Below, piece by piece: positions 1-8,134 of a stretch of 64,000 bases of DNA. This stretch comes from Azospirillum thiophilum (lineage in GTDB: Bacteria > Pseudomonadota > Alphaproteobacteria > Azospirillales > Azospirillaceae), in NCBI RefSeq assembly GCF_001305595.1, contig NZ_CP012406.1, forward strand, positions 593,501-657,500, read 5' to 3'. The translations under genes were made by a program, and so were the position numbers. How positions within the stretch are numbered: position 1 is the first letter of the stretch; each line of letters starts with the position of its first letter. The notes beneath the pieces were generated by a model. That model did not search any database. It was not told the DNA's origin and worked only from the letters and a program-made list of their open reading frames with translations.

Positions 1-812
1 TGGGGCGGGAGCTGGAGGCGGCGGCCCACCGGATCGAGCGCGGCCCGGAGGAACTGGACAGCCGGCCGCCGCTGGCGAGCTTCAAGGGGTTCGGCAAGGC
101 GCGCAGCGTCGAGCCCTTCGACCTCGACATCCGCCCCGGCGAGGTGGTGGCGCTGGCCGGGCTGCTGGGCTCGGGGCGGACCGAGACGGTGCGGCTGGTC
201 TTCGGCATGGACCGGGCCGACCAGGGCGAGGCGACGGTGGACGGGCGGCCGGCGCGGCTGAAGGGGCCGCGCGACGCGGTGCGGCTCGGCTTCGGCTTCT
301 GCCCGGAGGACCGCAAGAAGGAGGGCATCGTCGGCGAGCTGTCGGTGCGCGAGAACATCATCCTGGCGCTCCAGGCCCGCCAGGGCTGGCTGAAGCCGAT
401 CCCGCGCCGCCGGCAGGAGGAGATCGCCGACCGCTTCATCCGCCTGCTCGACATCCGAACACCCGACGCCGAGCGGCCGATCCAGTTCCTGTCGGGCGGC
501 AACCAGCAGAAGGCGCTGCTGGCGCGCTGGCTGGCGACCGAACCGCGGCTGCTGATCCTGGACGAGCCGACCCGCGGCATCGATGTCGGCGCGCATGCCG
601 AGATCATCCGCCTGATCGAGCGGCTGTGCGCCGACGGCATGGCACTGCTGGTGGTCTCGTCGGAGCTGGAGGAGATCGTCGCCTACAGCCGCCGCGTCGT
701 GGTGCTGCGCGACCGCCGCCATGTGGCGGAACTGAGGGGAGGGGAGGTCAGCGTGGAGCGCATCGTCGCCGCCATCGCATCTGAAACGAACGGCGCGGAG
801 GTGCGTCCATGA
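1..812 (+). CDS. ytfR: Sugar ABC transporter ATP-binding protein, C-terminal half (partial)
   Basis: The reading frame is open from base 3, so the start lies outside the window. The visible 269 residues are the second nucleotide-binding domain of a two-domain sugar ATPase of the YtfR/XylG/MglA kind. Its Walker A is degenerate (GLLGSGRTE), as is usual for the second domain of this family. A signature loop (LSGGNQQKALLARWL) and a Walker B (LLILDEPTRGID) follow. Its role is to power sugar import on the cytoplasmic face. It overlaps ytfT by four bases (ATGA), so the three transporter genes are one operon. The galactofuranose assignment comes from the close resemblance of the two downstream permeases to E. 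coli YtfT and YjfF. The substrate-binding protein gene would lie upstream. Confidence 0.9.
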   Translation, partial: GRELEAAAHRIERGPEELDSRPPLASFKGFGKARSVEPFDLDIRPGEVVALAGLLGSGRTETVRLVFGMDRADQGEATVDGRPARLKGPRDAVRLGFGFCPEDRKKEGIVGELSVRENIILALQARQGWLKPIPRRRQEEIADRFIRLLDIRTPDAERPIQFLSGGNQQKALLARWLATEPRLLILDEPTRGIDVGAHAEIIRLIERLCADGMALLVVSSELEEIVAYSRRVVVLRDRRHVAELRGGEVSVERIVAAIASETNGAEVRP

Positions 813-1852
813 ATTTCTCCGCCGCCGGCGCGGCGCGCAACCTGCCGCAATATGGCGCGCTGATCGCCGTGCTGCTGGCCAACTGGCTGCTGTTTCCCGA
901 TTTCTTCGCCATCCGCCTGCAGGACGGCCGGCTGTTCGGCAGCCTGATCGACGTGCTGAACCGCGGCGCCCCGGTGGCGCTGCTCGCCATCGGCATGACC
1001 ATGGTGATCGCCACCCGCGGCGTCGACCTGTCGGTCGGCGCGGTGATGGCGATCTCCGGCGCGGTCGCCGCCACCATGACCGGGGCGGGATGGGGGCTGC
1101 CGGCGGTGCTGGCGGCGTCGCTGGCCGCAGGGCTGCTGTGCGGTCTGTGGAACGGGCTGCTGGTGGCGGTGCTGCGCATCCAGCCGATCATCGCGACCCT
1201 GATCCTGATGGTGGCCGGGCGCGGCATCGCCCAGCTGATCACCGAGGGGCAGATCGTCACCTTCACCAGCCCGGCGCTCGCCTTCATCGGCGGCGGATCC
1301 TTCCTGACCGTGCCGATGCCGGTGGTCATCGCCGCCGCGGTGCTGGCGGTGACGGCCCTGCTGGTGCGGGCGACCGCGCTGGGGCTGATGATCGAGGCGG
1401 TCGGCGTCAACCGGCTGTCGAGCGCCGGGGCCGGCGTCAACACCCCGGTCGTGCTGGTCGCCGTCTATGCCTGGTGCGGGCTGTGCGCCGCGGTCGCCGG
1501 GCTGATCGTCACCGCCGACATCCGTGGCGCCGACGCCAACAATGCCGGGCTGTGGCTGGAGCTGGACGCCATCCTGGCGGTGGTGGTCGGCGGCACCTCG
1601 CTGCTGGGCGGGCGGTTCGGGCTGCCGCTGTCGGTGGTGGGAGCGCTGATCATCCAGGCGATGAACACCGGCATCCTGCTGAGCGGCTTCAAGCCGGAAT
1701 TCAACCTGATCGTCAAGGCGGGCGTCCTGATGCTGGTCCTGCTGCTGCAATCGCCGACCCTGACCCTGTTCCTGCCGGCGCCGAAGGCCGGGCCGCGGAC
1801 CGGGACCGTCAAGCCGCCGGTGGCGCCGACAAGCGGGGGGGTGAAGCCATGA
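809..1852 (+). CDS. ytfT: Galactofuranose-type ABC transporter permease YtfT
   Basis: A 347-residue inner-membrane permease of the BPD_transp_2 family. The stretches LQDGRLFGS, VLNRGAPVALLAIGMT, GVDLSVGAVMAI, RGADANNAGLWLELDAILAVV and MNTGILLSGF are nearly the same as in E. coli YtfT as I remember it, so the call is more specific than 'sugar permease'. It would form the channel together with YjfF. The start ATG overlaps the stop of the ATPase gene and its own stop overlaps the start of yjfF, which fits translational coupling. The C-terminal tail of about 25 residues is rich in Pro, Gly and Lys. Confidence 0.9.
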   Translation: MNFSAAGAARNLPQYGALIAVLLANWLLFPDFFAIRLQDGRLFGSLIDVLNRGAPVALLAIGMTMVIATRGVDLSVGAVMAISGAVAATMTGAGWGLPAVLAASLAAGLLCGLWNGLLVAVLRIQPIIATLILMVAGRGIAQLITEGQIVTFTSPALAFIGGGSFLTVPMPVVIAAAVLAVTALLVRATALGLMIEAVGVNRLSSAGAGVNTPVVLVAVYAWCGLCAAVAGLIVTADIRGADANNAGLWLELDAILAVVVGGTSLLGGRFGLPLSVVGALIIQAMNTGILLSGFKPEFNLIVKAGVLMLVLLLQSPTLTLFLPAPKAGPRTGTVKPPVAPTSGGVKP

Positions 1853-2835
1853 CCGGTGCACTCCAGCGCTTCCTTCCCCTGATCGTCACCAGCGCGGTGC
1901 TGGTGGTCGGGTTCCTGCTGTGCGCCGCGCAGTTCCCCAACTTCGCCTCCTGGCGGGTGGTGGGCAACCTTCTGACCGACAACGCCTTTCTGGGCATCAC
2001 CGCGGTCGGCATGACCTTCGTCATCCTGTCCGGCGGGATCGATTTGTCGGTCGGGGCGGTGATCGGCTTCACCACCGTCCTGCTGGCGGTGCTGATCGAA
2101 CAGGGCGGCTGGCATCCCCTTGCCGCCTTCGCCGTGGCGCTGCTGGCGGCCGGCGGCTTCGGCGCGGCGATGGGCGGGGTGATCCATGTCTTCCGGATGC
2201 CGCCCTTCATCGTGACGCTGGCCGGCATGTTCATCGCCCGCGGCCTGGGCTTCGTCCTGACCACCGATTCGGTGCCGATCAACCACCCGCTCTATGGCGA
2301 GCTGAACGACATCGCGCTGCGCTTCGGTGCCGGCGGCAAGCTGACCCTGCCGGCGATGCTGATGCTGGGGGTGGTGGCGGGCGCGGTGGTGCTGGCGCAC
2401 TGGACCCGCTTCGGCGCCAACCTCTATGCGCTGGGCGGCAACCGCCAGTCGGCGGAGCTGATGGGCGTGCCGGTCGGGCGGACGACGGTGGCGGTCTATG
2501 CCCTGTCCGGGCTGCTGGCCGGGCTGGCCGGGATCGTCTTCTCGCTCTACACCGGAGCGGGCTATTCGCTGGCGGCGACCGGGGTGGAGCTGGACACCAT
2601 CACCGCGGTGGTGATCGGCGGCACCCAGCTGACCGGCGGCTACGGCTATGTCGTCGGCACCTTCGTCGGCGTGCTGATCCAGGGGCTGATCCAGACCTAC
2701 ATCACCTTCGACGGCACCTTGAGCAGTTGGTGGACCAAGATCGCCATCGGCGTGCTGCTGTTCGTCTTCATCCTGTTGCAGAAAGGGCTGCTGACGGTCT
2801 GGGCCGGCCGCGGCGGCCAACCGGCGGAGGCGTGA
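1849..2835 (+). CDS. yjfF: Galactofuranose-type ABC transporter permease YjfF
   Basis: A 328-residue second permease of the importer. E. coli YjfF-like blocks are visible: LTDNAFLGITAVGMTFVILSGG, IDLSVGAVIGF, FIVTLAGMF, PINHPLYGEL, GGNRQSAELMGV and, near the C-terminus, QTYITFDGTLSSWWTKIAIG. The ATG sits inside the ATGA overlap with ytfT. The frame is open far upstream in the ytfT region, but only this ATG starts at the family's usual N-terminus. It overlaps galM by one base (TGATG). Galactofuranose specificity is inferred from similarity only. Confidence 0.9.
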   Translation: MTGALQRFLPLIVTSAVLVVGFLLCAAQFPNFASWRVVGNLLTDNAFLGITAVGMTFVILSGGIDLSVGAVIGFTTVLLAVLIEQGGWHPLAAFAVALLAAGGFGAAMGGVIHVFRMPPFIVTLAGMFIARGLGFVLTTDSVPINHPLYGELNDIALRFGAGGKLTLPAMLMLGVVAGAVVLAHWTRFGANLYALGGNRQSAELMGVPVGRTTVAVYALSGLLAGLAGIVFSLYTGAGYSLAATGVELDTITAVVIGGTQLTGGYGYVVGTFVGVLIQGLIQTYITFDGTLSSWWTKIAIGVLLFVFILLQKGLLTVWAGRGGQPAEA

Positions 2836-3905
2836 TGCCCATCGAGAGATTCCTGTTCGACATGGTCGATGGCCAGCCGGTGGAGGGGTTCATCCTGTCC
2901 GCCGGCGGGCTGGAGGCGACGGTGATCGCCCATGGTGCCCGGCTGGTGCGGATGATGGTGCCCGACCGTGACGGCAGGACGGCCGACGTCGTGCTCGGCT
3001 TCGACCGGCTGGCCGGCTATCTGGCGAGCGACGCCTATTTCGGCGCCACCTGCGGCCGCTACGGCAACCGCATCGGCGGGGCGGCCTTCACGCTCGACGG
3101 CGTGCGCCATGCGCTGAGCGTCAACGAGCCGCCCAACCACCTGCATGGCGGCGCCGACGGCTTCGACCGCCGGATCTGGCGGGCGGTGGTGGAGGAGGCG
3201 GACAACGCCGTCACCTTCATGCTGGTTTCGCCCGACGGCGACCAGGGCTATCCCGGAACCCTGACCGCCACGACGCGCTACCGGCTGACCGCGGACGGGG
3301 TGCTGGATATCGAGATGACGGCGGCCAGCGACCGGCCGACCGTCGTCAATCTCGTCCATCACAGCTATTGGAATCTCGGCGGCCATGGCTCGGGCTCCGG
3401 TCTGGGTGACGTGCGCGGCCACCGGCTGGCAGTGCGCGGCGGCTTCATCACCCCGGTCGGCCCCGACCTGATCCCGACCGGGGAGGTGCGGCCGGTCGAC
3501 GGCACCGCCTTCGACCTGCGCGGCGGCATCGATCTGGGCGGCGTCGATCTGGGGGCGGCGCTGGAGCGGGCCGGCGGCTTCGGCTTCGACCACAACTGGT
3601 GCCTGGAGGGTCCGGCCGGCACGCTGCGCCCGGCGGCCTGGCTGGAGCATCCGGCATCGGGCCGCCGGATGGAGCTGGAAACCGACCAGCCCGGGCTTCA
3701 GGTCTACAGCGGCGGCTATATCGGTGCCCGGTCCGGCGGGCAGGTGGCGGGGAAGGGCGGACAGACCTACGGCCCCTTCGCCGGTCTGGCGCTGGAGACC
3801 CAGCGCTTTCCCGGCAGCCCCAACATCGGCCATTTCCCGTCGGCGCGGCTGGACCCCGGCGAGACCCGCCGGCACACCATGAGGTTGCGGTTCCTGACGG
3901 CCTGA
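2835..3905 (+). CDS. galM: Aldose 1-epimerase (galactose mutarotase)
   Basis: A 356-residue mutarotase that interconverts alpha and beta anomers of hexoses in the cytoplasm. Visible family marks are the N-terminal GATCGRYGNRIGGAAFTLDG region, NEPPNHLHGG with the substrate-binding histidine, LVHHSYWNLGG with the catalytic histidine, and LALETQRFPGSPN containing the catalytic glutamate. The ATG shares its A with the TGA of yjfF, so it is the last gene of the sugar import operon. Furanose sugar entering through YtfRT-YjfF would have its anomers equilibrated here (inference). Family identity is firm; the preferred sugar is not known. Confidence 0.9.
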   Translation: MPIERFLFDMVDGQPVEGFILSAGGLEATVIAHGARLVRMMVPDRDGRTADVVLGFDRLAGYLASDAYFGATCGRYGNRIGGAAFTLDGVRHALSVNEPPNHLHGGADGFDRRIWRAVVEEADNAVTFMLVSPDGDQGYPGTLTATTRYRLTADGVLDIEMTAASDRPTVVNLVHHSYWNLGGHGSGSGLGDVRGHRLAVRGGFITPVGPDLIPTGEVRPVDGTAFDLRGGIDLGGVDLGAALERAGGFGFDHNWCLEGPAGTLRPAAWLEHPASGRRMELETDQPGLQVYSGGYIGARSGGQVAGKGGQTYGPFAGLALETQRFPGSPNIGHFPSARLDPGETRRHTMRLRFLTA

Positions 3906-3944
3906 GGGGCGGAGAAAAAATTTTCGGCAGAGGTGAATTCTGTG

Positions 3945-3973
3945 CTTGCCGGCCGCCGTCCATCCCGCTACAT
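3945..3973 (+). promoter_or_regulatory. Possible sigma-70 promoter of the tRNA cluster
   Basis: CTTGCC at 3945-3950 and CTACAT at 3968-3973 are 17 bases apart and lie 39 bases before the tRNA-Leu gene. Both boxes are only moderate matches, so this is a suggestion. Confidence 0.3.
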
Positions 3974-4011
3974 AAGCGCTCCCCGCGGCACCCAACGCGG
4001 TGCAGGGGGAA

Positions 4012-4098
4012 GCGCTCGTGGCGGAACTGGTAGACGCGCTAGGTTCAGGTCCTAGTGGCCGCAAGGCCGTGGGGGTTCGACTCCCTCCGAGCGCACCA
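4012..4098 (+). tRNA. tRNA-Leu(CAG)
   Basis: An 87-base cloverleaf with encoded CCA. The acceptor arms GCGCTCG and CGAGCGC pair fully. The anticodon stem CTAGG/CCTAG encloses the loop TTCAGGT, giving anticodon CAG. The long variable arm (TGGCCGCAAGGCC) marks a type II tRNA, as expected for leucine. Confidence 0.97.
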
Positions 4099-4136
4099 AC
4101 ACCCCAAGTGTTGGTGTAGGGTAACAGAAGTATAGT

Positions 4137-4212
<76 letters not shown>

Positions 4213-4274
4213 CTTCTGAATATTTAGGTCTTGTCTATCGGGGTGATGCCTTGTATAAGGCGCCGCTCCTCAGC

Positions 4275-4351
<77 letters not shown>

Positions 4352-4355
4352 CATT

Positions 4356-4430
4356 GCGGGCGTAGCTCAGGGGTAGAGCACAACCTTGCCAAGGTTGGGG
4401 TCGAGGGTTCGAATCCCTTCGCCCGCTCCA
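4356..4430 (+). tRNA. tRNA-Gly(GCC)
   Basis: A 75-base tRNA starting four bases after tRNA-Asp. Acceptor arms GCGGGCG/CGCCCGC pair fully. The anticodon stem CAACC/GGTTG encloses TTGCCAA, giving anticodon GCC. The CCA end is encoded. Confidence 0.97.
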
Positions 4431-4461
4431 GTTTCCGGAGCGGAAGTTTTTGAGAGTTCGG

Positions 4462-4536
4462 GGTCCTGTAGCTCAGCGGGAGAGCACTACGTTGACATCG
4501 TAGGGGTCACTGGTTCAATCCCAGTCGGGACCACCA
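4462..4536 (+). tRNA. tRNA-Val(GAC)
   Basis: A 75-base tRNA with acceptor arms GGTCCTG/CGGGACC (one T-G wobble) and an encoded ACCA end. The anticodon stem CTACG/CGTAG encloses TTGACAT, giving anticodon GAC. It is the last tRNA of the array. Confidence 0.95.
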
Positions 4537-4542
4537 TCCATG

Positions 4543-4574
4543 AAGGCCGGAACCCCCAAAGGGTTGCCGGCCTT
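4543..4574 (+). terminator. Hairpin ending the tRNA array
   Basis: AAGGCCGG at 4543-4550 pairs with CCGGCCTT at 4567-4574, with further AACCC/GGGTT pairing inside. It begins seven bases after tRNA-Val. No long T-run follows, so the terminator role rests on position and stem strength. Confidence 0.55.
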
Positions 4575-4690
4575 CTCCAGTTTCGGGCCATCGCCGCCGA
4601 TGCCAACGGCGGTGCGACCCAGGAGAAGCTGGTTGCGCTTCGGCAGCGAGACGCCGATGGGCCGGATCAGGCTGCCATGGCGCCATCCTG

Positions 4691-4728
4691 TCTTGACCGG
4701 CCCGTCTTGACCGGCCCGTCTTGACCGG
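4691..4728. repeat. 14-bp tandem repeat, 2.7 copies
   Basis: The unit TCTTGACCGGCCCG occurs at 4691-4704 and 4705-4718, and its first ten bases again at 4719-4728. It lies between the tRNA array and the M48 protease gene and codes for nothing evident. Confidence 0.8.
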
Positions 4729-4799
4729 ATGGCGGGCCGTCCCGAAATCTGAGTGCAGTGAAAACCCGGAACAAGCGACAACCCGGAACACAGCCCGCC

Positions 4800-5768
4800 A
4801 TGTCCGCGGTACGCCTCAACGACCAGGAGCGTCGCCGTCACAAGCTCCGCAACGCCCTGCAGTCCGTTCTGCTGGTGGGGAGCCTGACCCTGCTCGCGGC
4901 TGCCATCGGCTGGGTGCTCTTCGGCCCGGCGGGGCTCCTGTGGGTGGTCATCCTCCTCGGTACGGCGCTGGCCTTCAGCCCCACCGTCTCGCCCCAGGTC
5001 ATCCTGGGGCTCTACCGGACCCGCCGGCTGGGCCGCGTCGAGCTGCCGGAGGTTCAGGACGCCCTCGCCACGCTCGCGCGGCGGGCCGGGCTGCCCGCCG
5101 TCCCCGAACTGCATTACCTCGCGACCCCGGTGCCCAACGCCTTCGCCGTCGGCTCGGCGCGGAGCAGCGCCATCGTCCTGACCGACGGCCTGCTGCGGGC
5201 GATGAGCCTGCGCGAGCTCGCCGGCATCCTGGCGCATGAGGTCAGCCATGTCCGGAATCACGACCTGCTGATCATGGGGCTGGCCGACATCATCAGCCGG
5301 GTCACCGGAGCAATGGCGACCACGGGGGTCGTCCTGCTGGTCTTCAGCCTGCCGGCGATGCTGATGGAACAGGCGGGGTTTCCCTGGCTGCCGATCCTGC
5401 TGCTGCTGGCGGCGCCCACCGTCAACACGCTGATCCAGCTCGGCCTGTCGCGGACGCGGGAGTTCGACGCCGATTTGGACGCGGCGGCGCTCACCGGGGA
5501 TCCCGCCGGGCTGGCCTCCGCCCTGGCGAAACTCCAGCGTTACGATCCGGGATTCTGGGAGCGCGTGCTGTTCCCCGGCCGGCGCAATCCGCAGCCGTCC
5601 GTGCTGCGCACCCACCCGGCCACCGAGGAACGCATCGGGCGTCTTCTCTCGCTCCAGCAGACCATGCCCGTGCAGCCCGGTCCCGGCGCGCTGCCGGTCA
5701 CGCTTCCCGGCCGGCTTCCGCCGCCCACCCATCGACCGCGCTGGCGGTCGTCGGGGCTCTGGCACTGA
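4800..5768 (+). CDS. M48-family membrane zinc metalloprotease (HtpX-like)
   Basis: A 322-residue protein with two N-terminal membrane segments (about residues 20-60), then the M48 zinc site HEVSH (His146, Glu147, His150). A further hydrophobic pair sits at about residues 170-215. The downstream glutamate motif TREFDADLDAAALTGD supplies the third metal ligand in this family. HtpX-like proteases degrade damaged membrane proteins; that role is carried over from the family. ATG 4800 is chosen; an in-frame GTG at 4758 would add 14 residues. The C-terminal 30 residues are Pro/Arg-rich and probably disordered. It is followed by the DUF350 trio on the same strand after 116 bases, so co-regulation is possible but not shown. 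Confidence 0.85.
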   Translation: MSAVRLNDQERRRHKLRNALQSVLLVGSLTLLAAAIGWVLFGPAGLLWVVILLGTALAFSPTVSPQVILGLYRTRRLGRVELPEVQDALATLARRAGLPAVPELHYLATPVPNAFAVGSARSSAIVLTDGLLRAMSLRELAGILAHEVSHVRNHDLLIMGLADIISRVTGAMATTGVVLLVFSLPAMLMEQAGFPWLPILLLLAAPTVNTLIQLGLSRTREFDADLDAAALTGDPAGLASALAKLQRYDPGFWERVLFPGRRNPQPSVLRTHPATEERIGRLLSLQQTMPVQPGPGALPVTLPGRLPPPTHRPRWRSSGLWH

Positions 5769-5884
5769 GCCTCCCCCCAGGGCTTCGCCAGAAGTGGTAG
5801 CCCGCTACCGCTCCGGTCAAGGCTTGCCGGCTGCCCGCAAAAGGTGCAACGCTGTCAGCAGGCAACGCAACGTTGGATGAATGC

Positions 5885-6298
5885 ATGGCGCCGGTTCTCC
5901 AGTCCCTGACGACCCTTCCCTCCTATCTGCTGTTCGCGGCGGCGATGCTGGGGTTCCTGCTGCTGTTCATCGTCGCCTACACCGCCGTCACGCCGTACAG
6001 CGATCTGGCCCTGGTCCGCCAGGGCAACAGCACCGCGGCGCTCACCCTGGGCGGCGCCATGATCGGCTTCGCCCTGCCGTTGACCAGCGTCGCGTCCCAC
6101 ACGACCAGCATCGTCGATCTGGCGGTCTGGGGGGGCGTCGCGCTGGTGTCGCAACTGCTGGTCTATGTCATCGGCTCGCGGGTGCTGCTGCCGGATTTCC
6201 GGGCCGGCGTCGAGGCGGACCGCACCGCCTACGGCATCCTCCTCGCCAGCCTGTCCATCGCGGTCGGGCTGCTGAACTACGGCTCGCTGACCTATTGA
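5885..6298 (+). CDS. DUF350 membrane protein (YjfL-like)
   Basis: A 137-residue hydrophobic protein with four predicted membrane segments (about 13-38, 55-75, 82-105, 115-135), as in the DUF350/YjfL family. The ATG at 5885 is preferred over a TTG at 5873. It starts a three-gene run (DUF350, DUF1190-type lipoprotein, YjfC-type ligase) with gaps of 18 and 4 bases, the same order as yjfL-yjfM-yjfC in E. coli. The molecular function of DUF350 is unknown; the conserved neighbourhood suggests the three act together at the cell envelope (inference). Confidence 0.8.
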   Translation: MAPVLQSLTTLPSYLLFAAAMLGFLLLFIVAYTAVTPYSDLALVRQGNSTAALTLGGAMIGFALPLTSVASHTTSIVDLAVWGGVALVSQLLVYVIGSRVLLPDFRAGVEADRTAYGILLASLSIAVGLLNYGSLTY

Positions 6299-6316
6299 CG
6301 AGAAGAAGGGGTTCCG

Positions 6317-6913
6317 ATGAAGCGCTCGCGCACCGTGGCGGCCCTGCTGCTGGGCGGCATCAGCCCGGTCCTGTTCGCCTGCGGCGAGGATGGCCCGGAC
6401 GAGGCGACCGTCTATCCCTCCGTCGAGGCCTGCTCGGCCGAGATGACGGCGGACGACTGCACGGCGGCCTTCGCCGCGGCCGGCGAGGAGCACCGGGCGA
6501 ACGCCCCCCGCTTCGCCAGCCGGGAGGCCTGCGAGGCGGAGATGGGGGACGGCGCCTGCACACCGGCGGGCGACGGCGGGGGAAGCGGCCAGGGAAGCAG
6601 CATGGGCAACGTCTTCGTCCCGGCGCTGGTCGGCTTCATGATCGGCCGCAGCCTGACCGGCAGCCACGCGCAGCCGGTCTATTTCGACCGCCAGGGCTAT
6701 GCCCGCAGCGGCAGCAGCCGGATCGCCCAGGTGCCGCTGCCGCCGCAGCGCCGCGACGAGATCCGGGCGGGCTCGGGCGGCGCTGCCTCCAGCTCCGGCT
6801 CCTACTACCGGCCGGGTTCGGCCAACGCGGGCAAATCCTTCACGGTCCCCACGACCGGGCGCAGCGCGGGGTTCGGCTCGACCGGCTCGTCGCGCGGCTT
6901 TTCGGGAAGCTGA
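6317..6913 (+). CDS. DUF1190-type lipoprotein (YjfM-like)
   Basis: A 198-residue protein with an N-terminal lipoprotein signal: MKRSR, a hydrophobic core, then the lipobox LFAC with Cys22 as the lipidation site. The mature part has paired CSAEMTADDC and CEAEMGDGAC segments, which look like an internal duplication and may form disulfides. A glycine-rich segment (about 165-190) and a Ser/Gly/Arg-rich tail resemble YjfM/YgiB-type proteins. It probably sits in an envelope membrane. It starts 18 bases after the DUF350 gene and ends four bases before the YjfC-like gene. No biochemical role is known to me. Confidence 0.75.
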   Translation: MKRSRTVAALLLGGISPVLFACGEDGPDEATVYPSVEACSAEMTADDCTAAFAAAGEEHRANAPRFASREACEAEMGDGACTPAGDGGGSGQGSSMGNVFVPALVGFMIGRSLTGSHAQPVYFDRQGYARSGSSRIAQVPLPPQRRDEIRAGSGGAASSSGSYYRPGSANAGKSFTVPTTGRSAGFGSTGSSRGFSGS

Positions 6914-6917
6914 GGCG

Positions 6918-8123
6918 ATGGAGCGCGTGCCCACGGCGCCCCGCCCGCACTGGCAGGACAGGCTCGAGGAGATCGGCTTCCCCTTCCACACCGACGCCGA
7001 CGGCACCGCCTATTGGGACGAAAGCGCCCATTGGCGCTTCTCCCTCGCCGAAATCGAGACGCTGGAGGCCGCCGCCGAGGAGGTCTACCGCCTGTGCGAG
7101 CAGGCCGTCGGCCATGTCGTGACGCGGGGGCTGTACGAGGCGGTCGGCATTCCGCGCTGGGCCGCCCCGGCGATCGAGGCGAGCTGGGCCGAGCGCGACG
7201 GGCTGGACATGGCGCTCTATGCCCGGTTCGATTTCGCCTGGGACGGCAAGGGCGGGCCGCCGAAGGCGCTGGAGCTGAACGCGGAAACGCCGACCTCGCT
7301 CTACGAGACCGCGGTCGCCCAATGGTGCTGGCTCCAGGACACGCATCCGGAGGACGACCAGTTCAACAGCCTGGAAGAGGCGCTGGTCGAACGCTGGCAG
7401 GCGCGGATGCGGGCCTTCCCCGGTCTGGCGTCGCAGACGGACGCGGTGCATTTCGCCTGCCTGATGCCGCACCCGGAGGACGAGGCGACCATCGCCTATC
7501 TCCAGACCCTGGCGCTGCGCGCCGGCATGACCACCAAGGCGATGCCGATCCAGGCGATCCGCTACGACGACGCCTCCGGCCGCTTCCTCGATGAATCCGG
7601 CCTGCCGGTCCGGCACCTGATGAAGCTGTACCCGTGGGACTGGATGATCCGCGAGACCACCGGCCGCGAGCTGGTGGCCGCCGCGGCGCAGGCGCGGATC
7701 CGGGTGATCGAGCCGGCCTGGAAGATGGTGATGGCCTCCAAGGGGCTGTTCGCACTGCTGTGGGAACTGAACCCCGGCCATCCCAACCTGTTGCACACCG
7801 CGCTCGACCGCAGCGGCTTTGCGGCCGGCAGCAGGGTGGTGGCCAAGCCGCTGCTCGGCCGCGAGGGCAGCAATGTCAGCATCGCCACCCTCGATGCCGC
7901 AGGATTTCCGGTTGGGCAGCCGGTCGCCGAGACGGACGGGCCCTATGTCGATGACGGCTGGGTCTATCAGGCCTTCACGCCGCTGGCCGAGGCCGACGGC
8001 AACCATGCGGTGTTCGGCGTCTGGATCGCCGGCGGCAGCCCTTGCGGCCTGGGCATCCGCGAGGACCGCGCGCTGATCACCGGCAACGCCAGCCGGTTCG
8101 TTCCGCACCGGATCGCCGGCTGA
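6918..8123 (+). CDS. Glutathionylspermidine synthase-like ATP-grasp protein (YjfC-like)
   Basis: A 401-residue protein that matches the synthetase domain of glutathionylspermidine synthase (GSP_synth). Visible blocks include FDFAWDGKGGPPKALELNAETPTSLYETA, WDWMIRE, KMVMASKGLFALLWELNPGHPNLL, VAKPLLGREGSNVS and QAFTPLAEADGNHAVFGVWIAGG. Those are ATP-grasp nucleotide- and metal-binding regions. The amidase domain of the bifunctional E. coli Gss is absent, as in YjfC. The likely activity is ATP-dependent amide ligation; the real substrate of YjfC-type proteins is not established. ATG 6918 follows a GAGGCG four bases after the lipoprotein stop. It converges on the NAD-salvage operon, which ends 11 bases away. 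Confidence 0.85.
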   Translation: MERVPTAPRPHWQDRLEEIGFPFHTDADGTAYWDESAHWRFSLAEIETLEAAAEEVYRLCEQAVGHVVTRGLYEAVGIPRWAAPAIEASWAERDGLDMALYARFDFAWDGKGGPPKALELNAETPTSLYETAVAQWCWLQDTHPEDDQFNSLEEALVERWQARMRAFPGLASQTDAVHFACLMPHPEDEATIAYLQTLALRAGMTTKAMPIQAIRYDDASGRFLDESGLPVRHLMKLYPWDWMIRETTGRELVAAAAQARIRVIEPAWKMVMASKGLFALLWELNPGHPNLLHTALDRSGFAAGSRVVAKPLLGREGSNVSIATLDAAGFPVGQPVAETDGPYVDDGWVYQAFTPLAEADGNHAVFGVWIAGGSPCGLGIREDRALITGNASRFVPHRIAG

Positions 8124-8134
8124 GGCTGCCCCGG

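Noticed and set aside
4691..4728. The 14-base tandem repeat as a CRISPR array
   Set aside because: The units are directly adjacent with no spacers. No cas gene or spaced repeats were seen anywhere in the window.
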